From: Saccharopolyspora_C sp047200635
GTDB taxonomy: Bacteria; Actinomycetota; Actinomycetes; Mycobacteriales; Pseudonocardiaceae
Length of the DNA stretch: 64,000 nucleotides
Reading direction: 5' to 3'
NCBI RefSeq assembly: GCF_047200635.1
Contig: NZ_JBJZOI010000026.1
Coordinates: 1 to 64,000, forward strand
The notes below the pieces were generated by a model. It was not told where the DNA came from and ran no database searches. It saw only the letters and a program-made list of their open reading frames with translations. Positions 8,336-16,275 of the stretch are shown here, one piece after another (the stretch's first letter is position 1; the number at the start of each line of letters is the position of its first letter). Made by a program: the position numbers and the translations under genes.

Positions 8336-9319
8336 ATGACCGAGCACACCCCCACCGTCGTCGTCCTCCACGGGGACACCCCACCCCCCGCCATGCACCG
8401 CATCGAGCAGCTCGCCGAAGTCCGACCAGCCACCGAACACGACCTCGCCGCAGCCCTGCCGGGCGCCGACGTCCTGTTCGTCTGGGACTTCCGCTCCGCC
8501 GCCCTCGCCGACGCCTGGCCCCGCACCGACGCGCTGCGCTGGATCCACGCCGCCAGCGCCGGAGTCGACCACCTGCTCACCCCCCAGGTCATCGACTCCC
8601 CCGTCACCATCACCAACTCCCGGGGCATCTTCGACGCCCCCATCGCCGAATACGTCCTCGGCACCATCCTCACCTTCGCCAAGGACCTGCACACCAGCGT
8701 CCGCCTCCAAGACCGCAAGCAGTGGCAACACCGCGAAACCGAACGCATCGCAGGCAAACGCGCCCTCATCGTCGGCACCGGCCCCATCGGCCGCGCCATC
8801 GCCACCCAGCTCACCACCGCCGGACTCCACGTCGAAGGCATCGGCCGCACCGCCCGCACCCACGACCCCGACTTCGGCACCGTGCACCCCTCCGACCAGA
8901 TCACCACCGTCCTCGGCGACCACGACTACATCGTGCTCGCCGCACCCCTCACCGACCAGACCCACGGCCTCATCGACGCCCACGCCCTCACCACCTGCCG
9001 CCCCACCGCCCGCCTCATCAACGTCGGACGCGGCGAACTCGTCGTCCAACCCGACCTCGTCGAAGCACTCGCGGCAGGCCGCCTCGCCGGCGCCGCCCTC
9101 GACGTCTTCGACACCGAACCCCTGCCCACCACCAGCCCGCTCTGGGAGATGCCCAACGTCCTCATCTCCCCGCACATGTCCGGCGACACCATCGGCTGGA
9201 CCGCGGAACTGGTGGAACTGTTCCTCACCAACCTGCGCCTCTACACCCACGGCGACGACCTGCACAACGTCGTCGACAAACAACGCGGCTACGTCAGCGG
9301 AACGGAGCAGACCCGATGA
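8336..9319 (+). CDS. D-2-hydroxyacid dehydrogenase (NAD-dependent)
   Basis: A 327-residue protein of the D-isomer-specific 2-hydroxyacid dehydrogenase family, reversibly reducing a 2-oxoacid. The Rossmann motif GTGPIGRAIA is at about 147-156, and the catalytic set is Arg232 (INVGRGELV), Glu261 (DVFDTEPLP) and His280 (LISPHMSG). The N-terminal catalytic half is short and the substrate loop is not of a type I can assign. The ATG at 8336 is preceded by GAAGGCAGG. Its stop overlaps the amidase start (ATGA), so the two are translationally coupled and probably serve one pathway under the operator at 8223. Confidence 0.88.
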   Translation: MTEHTPTVVVLHGDTPPPAMHRIEQLAEVRPATEHDLAAALPGADVLFVWDFRSAALADAWPRTDALRWIHAASAGVDHLLTPQVIDSPVTITNSRGIFDAPIAEYVLGTILTFAKDLHTSVRLQDRKQWQHRETERIAGKRALIVGTGPIGRAIATQLTTAGLHVEGIGRTARTHDPDFGTVHPSDQITTVLGDHDYIVLAAPLTDQTHGLIDAHALTTCRPTARLINVGRGELVVQPDLVEALAAGRLAGAALDVFDTEPLPTTSPLWEMPNVLISPHMSGDTIGWTAELVELFLTNLRLYTHGDDLHNVVDKQRGYVSGTEQTR

Positions 9320-10731
9320 CCTCGACCCCCGACACCGCCCCCACCACCGCGGCCGACCTCACCGCCACCGACATGCTCGAACGCTTCGCCAGCGGTGAGC
9401 TCTCCCCCGTCGAAGCCACCGAAGCCACCCTCCGCCGCATCGAAGAAGCCGACGGCACCGTCAACGCCTACTGCCTCGTCGACGCCGACCGCGCACTCGA
9501 CCAAGCCCGCGCCTCCGAAACCCGCTGGAACCGCGGCACCCCCCAAGGCCGCCTCGACGGCGTCCCCACCTCCATCAAGGACATCTTCCTCACCCGCGAC
9601 TGGCCCACCCTGCGCGGCTCCCGCACCGTCGACCCCCACCAGCCCTGGACCGCCGACGCCCCCGCCGTCGCCCGGCTGCGCGAACACAACGCCGTGTTCA
9701 TCGGCAAGACCACCACCCCCGAACTCGCCTGGAAAGGCGTCACCGACAACACCCTCACCGGCATCACCCGCAACCCCTGGAACCCCGACCGCACCGCCGG
9801 CGGCTCCAGCGGAGGCGCCGCGGCAGCCGTCGCCTCCGGCATGGCCCCCCTCGCCATCGGCACCGACGGCGGCGGATCCGTCCGCATCCCCGCCGCCTTC
9901 TGCGGCATCTTCACCATCAAACCCACCTACGGACGCATCCCCCACTACCCCGCGAGCCCCTTCGGCACCCTCGCCCACGCCGGCCCCATGACCACCACCG
10001 TCACCGAGACCGCGCTCATGCTCGACGTGCTCACCGGCCCCGACAGCCGCGACTGGTCCGCCCTCGAACCCCCCACCCGCTCCTACCTCGACGGCCTCGA
10101 CGACGGCGTCGCCGGACTGCGCATCGCCGTGAGCACCGACCTCGGATTCGCCACCGTCGACCCCGAGATCGCCGAAGCCGTCACCCGCGCCGCCCAGGTC
10201 TTCACCGACCTCGGCGCCACCGTCGAGAACGCCGACCCCGGCATCACCGACCCCGTCGCCGACTTCCACGTCCTCTGGTTCGCCGGCGCCGCCAAATCCG
10301 TCGAACACCTCACCCCCGCCCAACGCGACCTGCTCGACCCCGGCCTCCGCGACATCATCGACGAAGGACTCACCTACAGCGCCCAGGACTACCTCGAAGC
10401 CACCAACACCCGCATGACCCTCGGACAGCGCACGGGCGCCTTCCACGAGACCTACGACCTGCTGCTCACCCCCACCGTCGGCATCGCCCCCTTCACCGCC
10501 GGAACCGAAACACCCCCGGACTCCCCCAGCCCCCGCTGGACCGGCTGGACCCCGTTCACCTACCCCTTCAACATGACCCAGCAACCCGCCGCCAGCGCCC
10601 CCTGCGGCTTCACCAGCGACGGACTCCCCATCGGCCTGCAGATCATCGGCCCCCGCCACTCCGACGCCCGCGTCCTGCGCGCCGCCCGCGCCTACGAGCA
10701 AGCCCACCCCTGGCAGCGCCCCCGCGGGTGA
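9316..10731 (+). CDS. Amidase signature family hydrolase
   Basis: A 471-residue amidase signature enzyme. The Ser-cisSer-Lys triad is Lys88 (GVPTSIKDIF), Ser164 (TAGGSSGGAAAAVASG) and Ser188 (GTDGGGSVRIPAAFCG), with the usual 24-residue spacing between the serines. It should hydrolyse a carboxamide to acid and ammonia in the cytoplasm. Coupling to the hydroxyacid dehydrogenase through an ATGA overlap, and the shared operator, place it in the GntR regulon. It may open the pathway by releasing an amine or acid for the racemase-fold enzymes. GatA is excluded because no gatB or gatC partner is present. Confidence 0.88.
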   Translation: MTSTPDTAPTTAADLTATDMLERFASGELSPVEATEATLRRIEEADGTVNAYCLVDADRALDQARASETRWNRGTPQGRLDGVPTSIKDIFLTRDWPTLRGSRTVDPHQPWTADAPAVARLREHNAVFIGKTTTPELAWKGVTDNTLTGITRNPWNPDRTAGGSSGGAAAAVASGMAPLAIGTDGGGSVRIPAAFCGIFTIKPTYGRIPHYPASPFGTLAHAGPMTTTVTETALMLDVLTGPDSRDWSALEPPTRSYLDGLDDGVAGLRIAVSTDLGFATVDPEIAEAVTRAAQVFTDLGATVENADPGITDPVADFHVLWFAGAAKSVEHLTPAQRDLLDPGLRDIIDEGLTYSAQDYLEATNTRMTLGQRTGAFHETYDLLLTPTVGIAPFTAGTETPPDSPSPRWTGWTPFTYPFNMTQQPAASAPCGFTSDGLPIGLQIIGPRHSDARVLRAARAYEQAHPWQRPRG

Positions 10732-10757
10732 ACCACCAGCCGGAGCGAACACCCCGG

Positions 10758-10795
10758 CCCCGCCACCCCGCCGCGATGCGGCCGGGGTGGCGGGG
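10758..10795. terminator. Bidirectional hairpin terminator
   Basis: CCCCGCCACCCC (10758-10769) pairs perfectly with GGGGTGGCGGGG (10784-10795), with a further inner GCCGC/GCGGC stem. It lies between the convergent amidase and aldehyde dehydrogenase genes. No T-run follows, as is usual in high-GC actinobacteria. Confidence 0.7.
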
Positions 10796-10821
10796 CACCC
10801 GGACCGCAGGCCCCACCGACC

Positions 10822-12255
10822 TCACTCCACCGCCGACATCACGTGCTTGATCCGGCCGTACTCCTCCACCCCGAACCGGCCGAAATCCCGCGCCGACGCC
10901 GAATGCTTGAACCCGCTGTGCGGCATCTCCGCCACCAACGGCCGATGCGCGTTCACCCACACCGTCCCCGCCTGCAACGCCCGCGACATCCGCAACGCCC
11001 GCGCGTGATCCCGCGTCCACGCGCTCGCCACCAACCCGTAGCGCACCCCGTTGGCCAACTCCACCGCCTCGGCCTCCGAGGAGAACCGCTGCACCGTCAC
11101 CACCGGCCCCAACACCTCGTGCTGCACCAGCTCATCCGACTGCTCCACGTCCACCACCACCGTCGCCTCGTGGAAGAACCCCCGGCCACCCCGCCGACGA
11201 CCACCAGCCACCACCCGCGCGCGCTCCGGCAACCGCTCCAGATACCCCTCCACCAGCTCCAACTGCCCAGCGCTGTTCAACGGCCCGAACGCAGCCCCCA
11301 CCTCCGCCGGCGGCCCCGGCCGCAACGCCACCGCCCGCTCCGCCAACGCCCCCACCAACTCCTCGTACACCCCGGGCCCCGCCAGCACCCGGCTCGCCGC
11401 CGTGCAGCTCTGCCCCGCATCCCCGAACGCCGCCTCCGCGATCACCCGCGCCGCCCGCCCCACGTCCGCGTCGTCGAACACCACCGCAGGCGCCTTGCCC
11501 CCCAACTGCAGGTGCGCCCGCTTCAGATCCGCCGCGGCCGACGCCGCCACCTCCATCCCCGACCGCACCGTCCCCGTGATCGAGAACATCCCCGGCACCT
11601 CGTGCGCCACCATCGCCCGCCCCGAATCCCGATCACCGCACACCACGTTCACCACACCCGGCGGCAACACCTCCGCCGCCAACTCCCCCAACAGCACCGC
11701 GCTCACCGGCGTCGTCTCCGCCGGCTTCAGCACCACCACGTTGCCCGCCGCCAACGCCGGCGCCACCCGCGCCACCGCCAGCAGCAGCGGATGCGTCCAC
11801 GACACCACCTGCGCGCACACCCCGATCGGCTCCCACCGCGCCGACGACGTGAACCCCGCCTCGTACTCCCCCGCCGCGGCCGCCTCCGGCAACCGCCCCG
11901 CCGACGCGCAGAACCGCAGCAGATCCACCGCCCTCGGCAACTCCCGCTCCCGCACCACCCACCGCGGCTTGCCCGTGTTCCGGCACTCCGCCGTCACCAA
12001 CCGCTCAGCCGCCCCCTCGATCACCTCGGCCCACCGCAACAGCGCCCGCTGCCGCTGCCCCGGCGTCGCCGCCGACCACGCCCCGAACGCCGCCGCGGCC
12101 ACCCCCATCACCTCGTCGACATCCGTCCACCGCGTCAACGGAGCCGACCCGTACTCCTCCCCCGTGCTCGGATCCACCAGCGGCAGCACCTCCCCTGACA
12201 CCACCCCCGCCGGGACCCCGCCGACGACGTTGCTCAGCTCCACTCCAGCGGACAC
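10822..12255 (-). CDS. Aldehyde dehydrogenase homologue with altered catalytic residues
   Basis: A 477-residue protein closest in look to aminobutyraldehyde/betaine-aldehyde dehydrogenases. The nucleophile is kept (Cys284 in GDAGQSCTAASR), as are the cofactor Lys178 (LKPAETTP) and EVLGPV. Two normally invariant residues are changed. The oxyanion Asn of the PWN-P motif is Thr154 (VVSWTHPLLLA), and the general-base Glu of the E-L-G-G motif is Gln250 (HLQLGGKAP). The latter lies exactly 34 residues before the Cys, as in active enzymes. It may therefore be a slow dehydrogenase, an esterase or a binding protein. The GTG at 12255 is chosen because AGGAGG lies 5 bases upstream. An MFS gene follows upstream in the same direction. 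Confidence 0.82.
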   Translation of the reverse strand: MSAGVELSNVVGGVPAGVVSGEVLPLVDPSTGEEYGSAPLTRWTDVDEVMGVAAAAFGAWSAATPGQRQRALLRWAEVIEGAAERLVTAECRNTGKPRWVVRERELPRAVDLLRFCASAGRLPEAAAAGEYEAGFTSSARWEPIGVCAQVVSWTHPLLLAVARVAPALAAGNVVVLKPAETTPVSAVLLGELAAEVLPPGVVNVVCGDRDSGRAMVAHEVPGMFSITGTVRSGMEVAASAAADLKRAHLQLGGKAPAVVFDDADVGRAARVIAEAAFGDAGQSCTAASRVLAGPGVYEELVGALAERAVALRPGPPAEVGAAFGPLNSAGQLELVEGYLERLPERARVVAGGRRRGGRGFFHEATVVVDVEQSDELVQHEVLGPVVTVQRFSSEAEAVELANGVRYGLVASAWTRDHARALRMSRALQAGTVWVNAHRPLVAEMPHSGFKHSASARDFGRFGVEEYGRIKHVMSAVE

Positions 12256-12325
12256 CAGAACCTCCTGCGACGACGCACCGATCACGCGACCCTAACCGCG
12301 CGGCAGCACCCCGACCCGCCACCGC

Positions 12326-13636
12326 TCACCCGCGGCGCGGCACCGGCTCCACCCGCTGCCGACACCACCACTGCCCCGCCGTCCCCACCGCCAGCAGCAC
12401 CACCACCGGAACGAACGCCCACCGGTAGGCCTCCGCCGCGGGCAACGACGACACCACCTCCAGCACCGCACCCACCAGCACCTGCACCAGCACCGCCGCG
12501 AGAAAACCACCCATGTTCACCACGCCCGAGGCCGCACCGGAACGGTGCACCGCATTCGCCTCCCGAGCCCCGTCGAACGCCAGCATCGCCGCGCCCCCGG
12601 CCAGCCCCAGCAACGCGGGCACCACCACCAGCAGCGGCCCCGGCAGCACACCCGGCCACCCCACCAGCAACGCCCACACCAGCACGACCAGCACCGACAT
12701 CCCCAGCGTGCAGCGCTCCCGCCGCCGCGGCCGGCCCGCGATCCACTGACTCGCCACCAACGACCCCGCGATGAACCCGGCCACGGCCACCAGCAGCAGC
12801 TGCCCCACCTCGCCCGCGCCCACGCCCTGCGCCCCGGTCAGCCACGGCGCGCCCCACAGCGTCGTCAACGCCAGGAACTGCGACAACAGCACGAAGTGCA
12901 CCCAGAACGACCGCCGCGTCCCCCGCTGGGCCACCACCACACGCAACGTCCTGCCGATCGGCTCCCGCTCACCCCCGGGAACCTCGGTGATCGCCCCGGC
13001 CGGACGATCCCGAATCACCCCGGCCGCCACCAGAGCCAGCACCGCCGTCACCCCGGCCGCGCCCAGGAACGTCGGCGCCCAACCCCACCCGCGCAGCGCC
13101 GAGGTCAACGGCACCGTCGAGAGCACCTGCCCCAGACCGCCGATCAGGCCCGTCCACGCCGCGACCCGCCCGTAGCGGCCGACCGGGAACCACACCGCCG
13201 CCAACCGCAGCACGTTGGTGAACATGAACGCGTCCCCGATGCCGATCAGCACCCGGCCGGTCATCCCGCCCAGCACCGACCCGCTCACCGCGAACACCGC
13301 CGACCCCACCGCCAGCGCCACCACCCCACCGGTGATGACCCGGCGCGGACCGAGCCGGTCGGCCAGCAGCCCCGAAGGCACCTGCAGCACCAGGTACACC
13401 CCGAACTGCAACGCCGAGAACAACGCCAGCACCCCCGGACCGGCGGAGAACCGCACCAGCGCGTCCGGCGCCGCGACCCCGAGGCTGGCGCGGTGGAACA
13501 GCGCGACGAAGTAGCACGCCGCGCCCACTCCCCACACCAGCCACGCGCCGCGCGTCACGCCCCGCGCGGCCCGCTCGTTCCCCACGACCTGCACCGACAC
13601 CTCGAACCCGCCTTCCACACGACTCGTACTCACCAT
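12326..13636 (-). CDS. Major facilitator superfamily transporter
   Basis: A ~436-residue, twelve-helix MFS permease. The first helix is GAWLVWGVGAACYFVALF, and the cytoplasmic loop motif between helices 2 and 3 is GLLADRLGPRRV. A hydrophilic central loop (RDRPAGAITEVPGGEREPIGR) separates the two six-helix halves. It resembles nitrate/sugar-phosphate/aromatic-acid type facilitators, but substrate cannot be read. It is transcribed ahead of the altered aldehyde dehydrogenase and diverges from a GntR/FCD regulator that probably controls it. The start is uncertain: ATG 13636 lacks a ribosome site, while GTG 13600 has AAGGCGGG 6 bases upstream. Confidence 0.85.
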   Translation of the reverse strand: MVSTSRVEGGFEVSVQVVGNERAARGVTRGAWLVWGVGAACYFVALFHRASLGVAAPDALVRFSAGPGVLALFSALQFGVYLVLQVPSGLLADRLGPRRVITGGVVALAVGSAVFAVSGSVLGGMTGRVLIGIGDAFMFTNVLRLAAVWFPVGRYGRVAAWTGLIGGLGQVLSTVPLTSALRGWGWAPTFLGAAGVTAVLALVAAGVIRDRPAGAITEVPGGEREPIGRTLRVVVAQRGTRRSFWVHFVLLSQFLALTTLWGAPWLTGAQGVGAGEVGQLLLVAVAGFIAGSLVASQWIAGRPRRRERCTLGMSVLVVLVWALLVGWPGVLPGPLLVVVPALLGLAGGAAMLAFDGAREANAVHRSGAASGVVNMGGFLAAVLVQVLVGAVLEVVSSLPAAEAYRWAFVPVVVLLAVGTAGQWWCRQRVEPVPRRG

Positions 13637-13661
13637 AGATACAAGAGGTGGATCAGTACGA
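13624..13661. promoter_or_regulatory. Inverted repeat in the divergent MFS/GntR promoter
   Basis: TCGTACT (13624-13630) and AGTACGA (13655-13661) are perfect inverted repeats around an AT-richer centre, with CACC and GGTG inside. The right arm contains TACGAT (13657-13662), a good -10 box seven bases before the GTG at 13669. An operator for the adjacent GntR protein overlapping its own promoter is the simplest reading. Confidence 0.5.
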
Positions 13662-13668
13662 TGGGCTC

Positions 13669-14379
13669 GTGTCGAGCGCAACACCGCACCAGCACGTCCC
13701 CGCCCCGGCCCGCGAGGCCGCCGGGAGCGAACCACCAGCCGCCGACCGCGCCTACCGGCACGTGAAGGCCGGCCTGCTCGACGGCACCTACCCCGACGGG
13801 CAGCTGCTGTCGGAAGGCGAGGTCGCCACCGCGCTGACCATGTCCCGCACCCCCGTGCGGGAGGCCTTCCTGCGGTTGCAGTCCGAGGGCTTCCTGCGCC
13901 TCTACCCCAAGCGCGGCGCCCTCGTCGTGCCCATCACCCCCGCCGAGACCCGGGGCGTGCTGGAGGCCCGCCTGGCCCTGGAGAGCTTCGCCATCGACAA
14001 GCTCGCCGCGCAGGGCGGTGCGGCGATGGTCGCGGTGGGCCGCGAGCTCGTGGAGCACCCCGCCTGCGGGGACGACGAGCTCTCCGCGACCCAGATGCAC
14101 GAGACCGACCGGGACTTCCACGCCCGCCTGGTCGCCGCGGCCGCCAACCCGATCGTCGACGACCTCTACGCCGCCCTGCGCGACCGCCAGCTGCGCATCA
14201 CCGCCGAGGCCCGCACCCAGGACCGGCGACCGCACATCACCCACCAGCACGTCCAGCTCGCCCGCGCCCTGCGCGACGGCGAAGCCGAGACCGCCAAGGC
14301 CGTGCTGCGCGAGCACCTGCTCGGCGTGCTGCGCACCCTGGGCATCGCGGGCGGCCCCGTGTTCACCCCCGACCGCTGA
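13669..14379 (+). CDS. GntR family regulator, FCD subfamily (second)
   Basis: A ~236-residue regulator. The winged helix spans about 25-90 (EGEVATALTMSRTPVREAFLRLQSEG, positions only approximate) and the FCD domain covers the rest, with ETDRDFHARLV and THQHVQLARAL as likely metal/ligand positions. It is divergent from the MFS gene and probably controls it together with the aldehyde dehydrogenase homologue. GTG 13669 falls 7 bases after a TACGAT -10 box with no ribosome site, so a leaderless mRNA is plausible. An in-frame GTG at 13648 is the alternative start. Confidence 0.83.
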   Translation: MSSATPHQHVPAPAREAAGSEPPAADRAYRHVKAGLLDGTYPDGQLLSEGEVATALTMSRTPVREAFLRLQSEGFLRLYPKRGALVVPITPAETRGVLEARLALESFAIDKLAAQGGAAMVAVGRELVEHPACGDDELSATQMHETDRDFHARLVAAAANPIVDDLYAALRDRQLRITAEARTQDRRPHITHQHVQLARALRDGEAETAKAVLREHLLGVLRTLGIAGGPVFTPDR

Positions 14380-14424
14380 GCCCTCACCTCTCGTTCGCGG
14401 GTTTGTCCTTCGATCGTGAGATCG

Positions 14425-14447
14425 TTAATTTCATTCCGCACTGAAGC
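14425..14447. repeat. AT-rich element, copy A
   Basis: A 23-base AT-rich element beginning TTAATTTCA and ending CACTGAAGC. It matches the element at 28498-28520 at 19 of 23 positions, which is striking in a genome this GC-rich. It lies in the gap between the convergent GntR and SPFH genes. Its role is unknown; this copy keeps only part of the inverted repeat seen in copy B. Confidence 0.55.
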
Positions 14448-14480
14448 AATCGTGGCAGCAGAACAGTCACGGCGTGAAAA

Positions 14481-14502
14481 TGGGCGGCGCGCACGCCGCC
14501 CA
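14481..14502. terminator. Hairpin terminator between convergent genes
   Basis: TGGGCGGCG (14481-14489) and CGCCGCCCA (14494-14502) form a perfect 9-bp stem with a four-base CGCA loop. It lies 33 bases past the stop of the SPFH gene and ~100 bases past that of the second GntR gene. It may end transcription from either side. Confidence 0.65.
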
Positions 14503-14534
14503 CTCACCGCCGGGGGCTCACCCGGCGCGTCCGA

Positions 14535-15746
14535 TCAGGCCGGGGGCGTACCGCCCGCCGGCGGCTGCCCCAGGGCACCGGTCTCCCCCAGCGCCTCCCG
14601 GCTCGCCGGGCCCGACAGCGCGGGCCCGCCCGGGAGACCGGGCGAGGCGCTGGGCACCTCCTTGCGCGCGACCTCCTCGGCGGCGCGCACCGCCTCGGCG
14701 ACCTCCGGGCTCGACGAGGTGTCGAACCAGCCGGCCACCGACTCCTCCTCGTCCTCGGGGCGCCCCGAGGGCGGCTCCTCCTTCGGCGGTTCGTAGCGGA
14801 AGGTGCCGTCCTCCCCCGGCGCCCCCAGCATCCGGGCGAAGCCCTCCAGGGACTTGTTGAAGTCGCTGGGCACCACCCACACCTTGTTCGCGTCGCCCTG
14901 CGCCATCTGCGGCAGCGTCTGCAGGTACTGGTACGCCAGGAGCTCCGGGGTGGGCTTGCCGCGCTTGACCGCCGCGAAGACCTTCTCGATCGCCTTCGCC
15001 TGCCCCTGCGCCTGCAGGTAGCGGCTGGCGCGCTCGCCCTGCGCGCGCAGGATGCTGGACTGCCGCTCCCCCTCGGCGTCGAGGATCGACGCCTGCTTGG
15101 CGCCCTCGGCCGCGAGGATCTGGGACTGCTTCTGGCCCTCGGCGGTCTTGATGGCCGACTCCCGGGCACCCTCGGCGTTGAGGATCATCGCGCGCTTCTC
15201 GCGGTCGGCGCGCATCTGTTTCTCCATCGAGTCCTTGATGGACGGCGGCGGGTCGATGGCCTTGAGCTCGACCCGCGCGACGCGGATGCCCCAGCGGCCG
15301 GTCTCCTGGTCCAGCACCCCCCGCAGCTGGGTGTTGATCTGGTCCCGGGAGGTCAGGGTCTCCTCCAGGCTCATCCCGCCCACCACGTTGCGCAGCGTCG
15401 TGGTGGTCAGCTGCTCCACGCCGACGATGTAGTTCGAGATCTCGTAGACCGCCGAGCGGGAATCGGTGACCTGGAAGTACACCACCGTGTCGATGGAGAC
15501 CGTCAGGTTGTCCTGGGTGATCACCGGCTGCGGGGGGAAGGAGACCACCTGCTCGCGCAGGTCGATCTTCGCCCGCACCCGGTCCAGGAACGGCACCAGG
15601 AAGTTCAGGCCCGGCGCGGCGACGGTGCGGAACCGCCCCAGCCGTTCGATCACCGAGGCCTGGGCTTGCGGCACCACCAGCACCGACTTGGCCACCACGA
15701 TGATCACCAGCAGCACCACGGCCGCCAGCACGATCAGTCCAGCCAC
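14535..15746 (-). CDS. SPFH/Band 7 membrane protein (stomatin-like)
   Basis: A 403-residue protein with an N-terminal membrane anchor (about 3-22), an SPFH/Band 7 domain (about 25-190) and a long Ala/Glu/Gln-rich coiled coil (about 190-270; repeated ILxAEG units). It ends in a disordered Pro/Glu/Gly-rich tail. Such proteins form large membrane-bound oligomers linked to membrane microdomains and protein quality control. GTG 15746 follows GGAGG by 5 bases. It lies 15 bases behind an NfeD gene, the classic bacterial pairing, and both are surely cotranscribed. The ~100-residue acidic/proline tail is longer than in QmcA. Confidence 0.92.
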   Translation of the reverse strand: MAGLIVLAAVVLLVIIVVAKSVLVVPQAQASVIERLGRFRTVAAPGLNFLVPFLDRVRAKIDLREQVVSFPPQPVITQDNLTVSIDTVVYFQVTDSRSAVYEISNYIVGVEQLTTTTLRNVVGGMSLEETLTSRDQINTQLRGVLDQETGRWGIRVARVELKAIDPPPSIKDSMEKQMRADREKRAMILNAEGARESAIKTAEGQKQSQILAAEGAKQASILDAEGERQSSILRAQGERASRYLQAQGQAKAIEKVFAAVKRGKPTPELLAYQYLQTLPQMAQGDANKVWVVPSDFNKSLEGFARMLGAPGEDGTFRYEPPKEEPPSGRPEDEEESVAGWFDTSSSPEVAEAVRAAEEVARKEVPSASPGLPGGPALSGPASREALGETGALGQPPAGGTPPA

Positions 15747-15761
15747 TTCATCCTCCAGCGT

Positions 15762-16190
15762 TCACGGTTGCGCGGTCACGACTGCGGTGGCCCCGGAGAT
15801 CTCCACGACCAGCACCGCCGCACCGTCCAGCACGATCTCGGCCTCGTGCTGCGTGCGGGCCGACCAGACGTCGCCGTCGATGCGCACCCGGCCGCCCCGG
15901 TGGTCCACGGCGGAGACCGCCACCGCGCGCTTGCCGACCAGGGCGTCCACGTTGGTCCGGAGCTCGGGCGCGGTGTCGAACCGGCGCTTGAGCGCGGGGC
16001 GCGCGCCCAGCACCAGACCACCGGCCAGCAGGGCGAACACCACCACCGGCGCCCAGGACGGCGCCACGACCGCGGCGGTCGCGGCCGCCCCCAGCGCCGC
16101 GATGCCGAGCATCACGAGCACGAACTCCCCCGAGAGCACCTCGGCGGCCACCAGGAGCAGCCCGAGCACCAACCACACGAACGGGGCCAT
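15762..16190 (-). CDS. NfeD family membrane protein
   Basis: A 142-residue NfeD protein of the short type. Three transmembrane helices fill about 3-70 and a soluble OB-fold domain covers about 85-140 (ALVGKRAVAVSAVD, HRGGRVRIDGDVWSARTQ). It lacks the ClpP-like protease domain of long NfeD proteins. It is the partner of the SPFH protein encoded 15 bases downstream and probably helps its oligomers assemble in the membrane. The ATG at 16190 was chosen because the first helix starts directly after it; the upstream extension is hydrophilic. Confidence 0.9.
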   Translation of the reverse strand: MAPFVWLVLGLLLVAAEVLSGEFVLVMLGIAALGAAATAAVVAPSWAPVVVFALLAGGLVLGARPALKRRFDTAPELRTNVDALVGKRAVAVSAVDHRGGRVRIDGDVWSARTQHEAEIVLDGAAVLVVEISGATAVVTAQP

Positions 16191-16275
16191 GGCTCCATAG
16201 TCGCAGAGCTCGGGCGTTCCGTGGGGACGTTCGCCCGACAAGATCAGGTCTCAGGTGCCCGGCCGGGGCGGCGGA

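Noticed and set aside
8074..9315. A 5' extension of the amidase frame
   Set aside because: It overlaps the hydroxyacid dehydrogenase gene in another frame and is Arg/Pro/His-rich; the ATGA overlap at 9316 is the real start.
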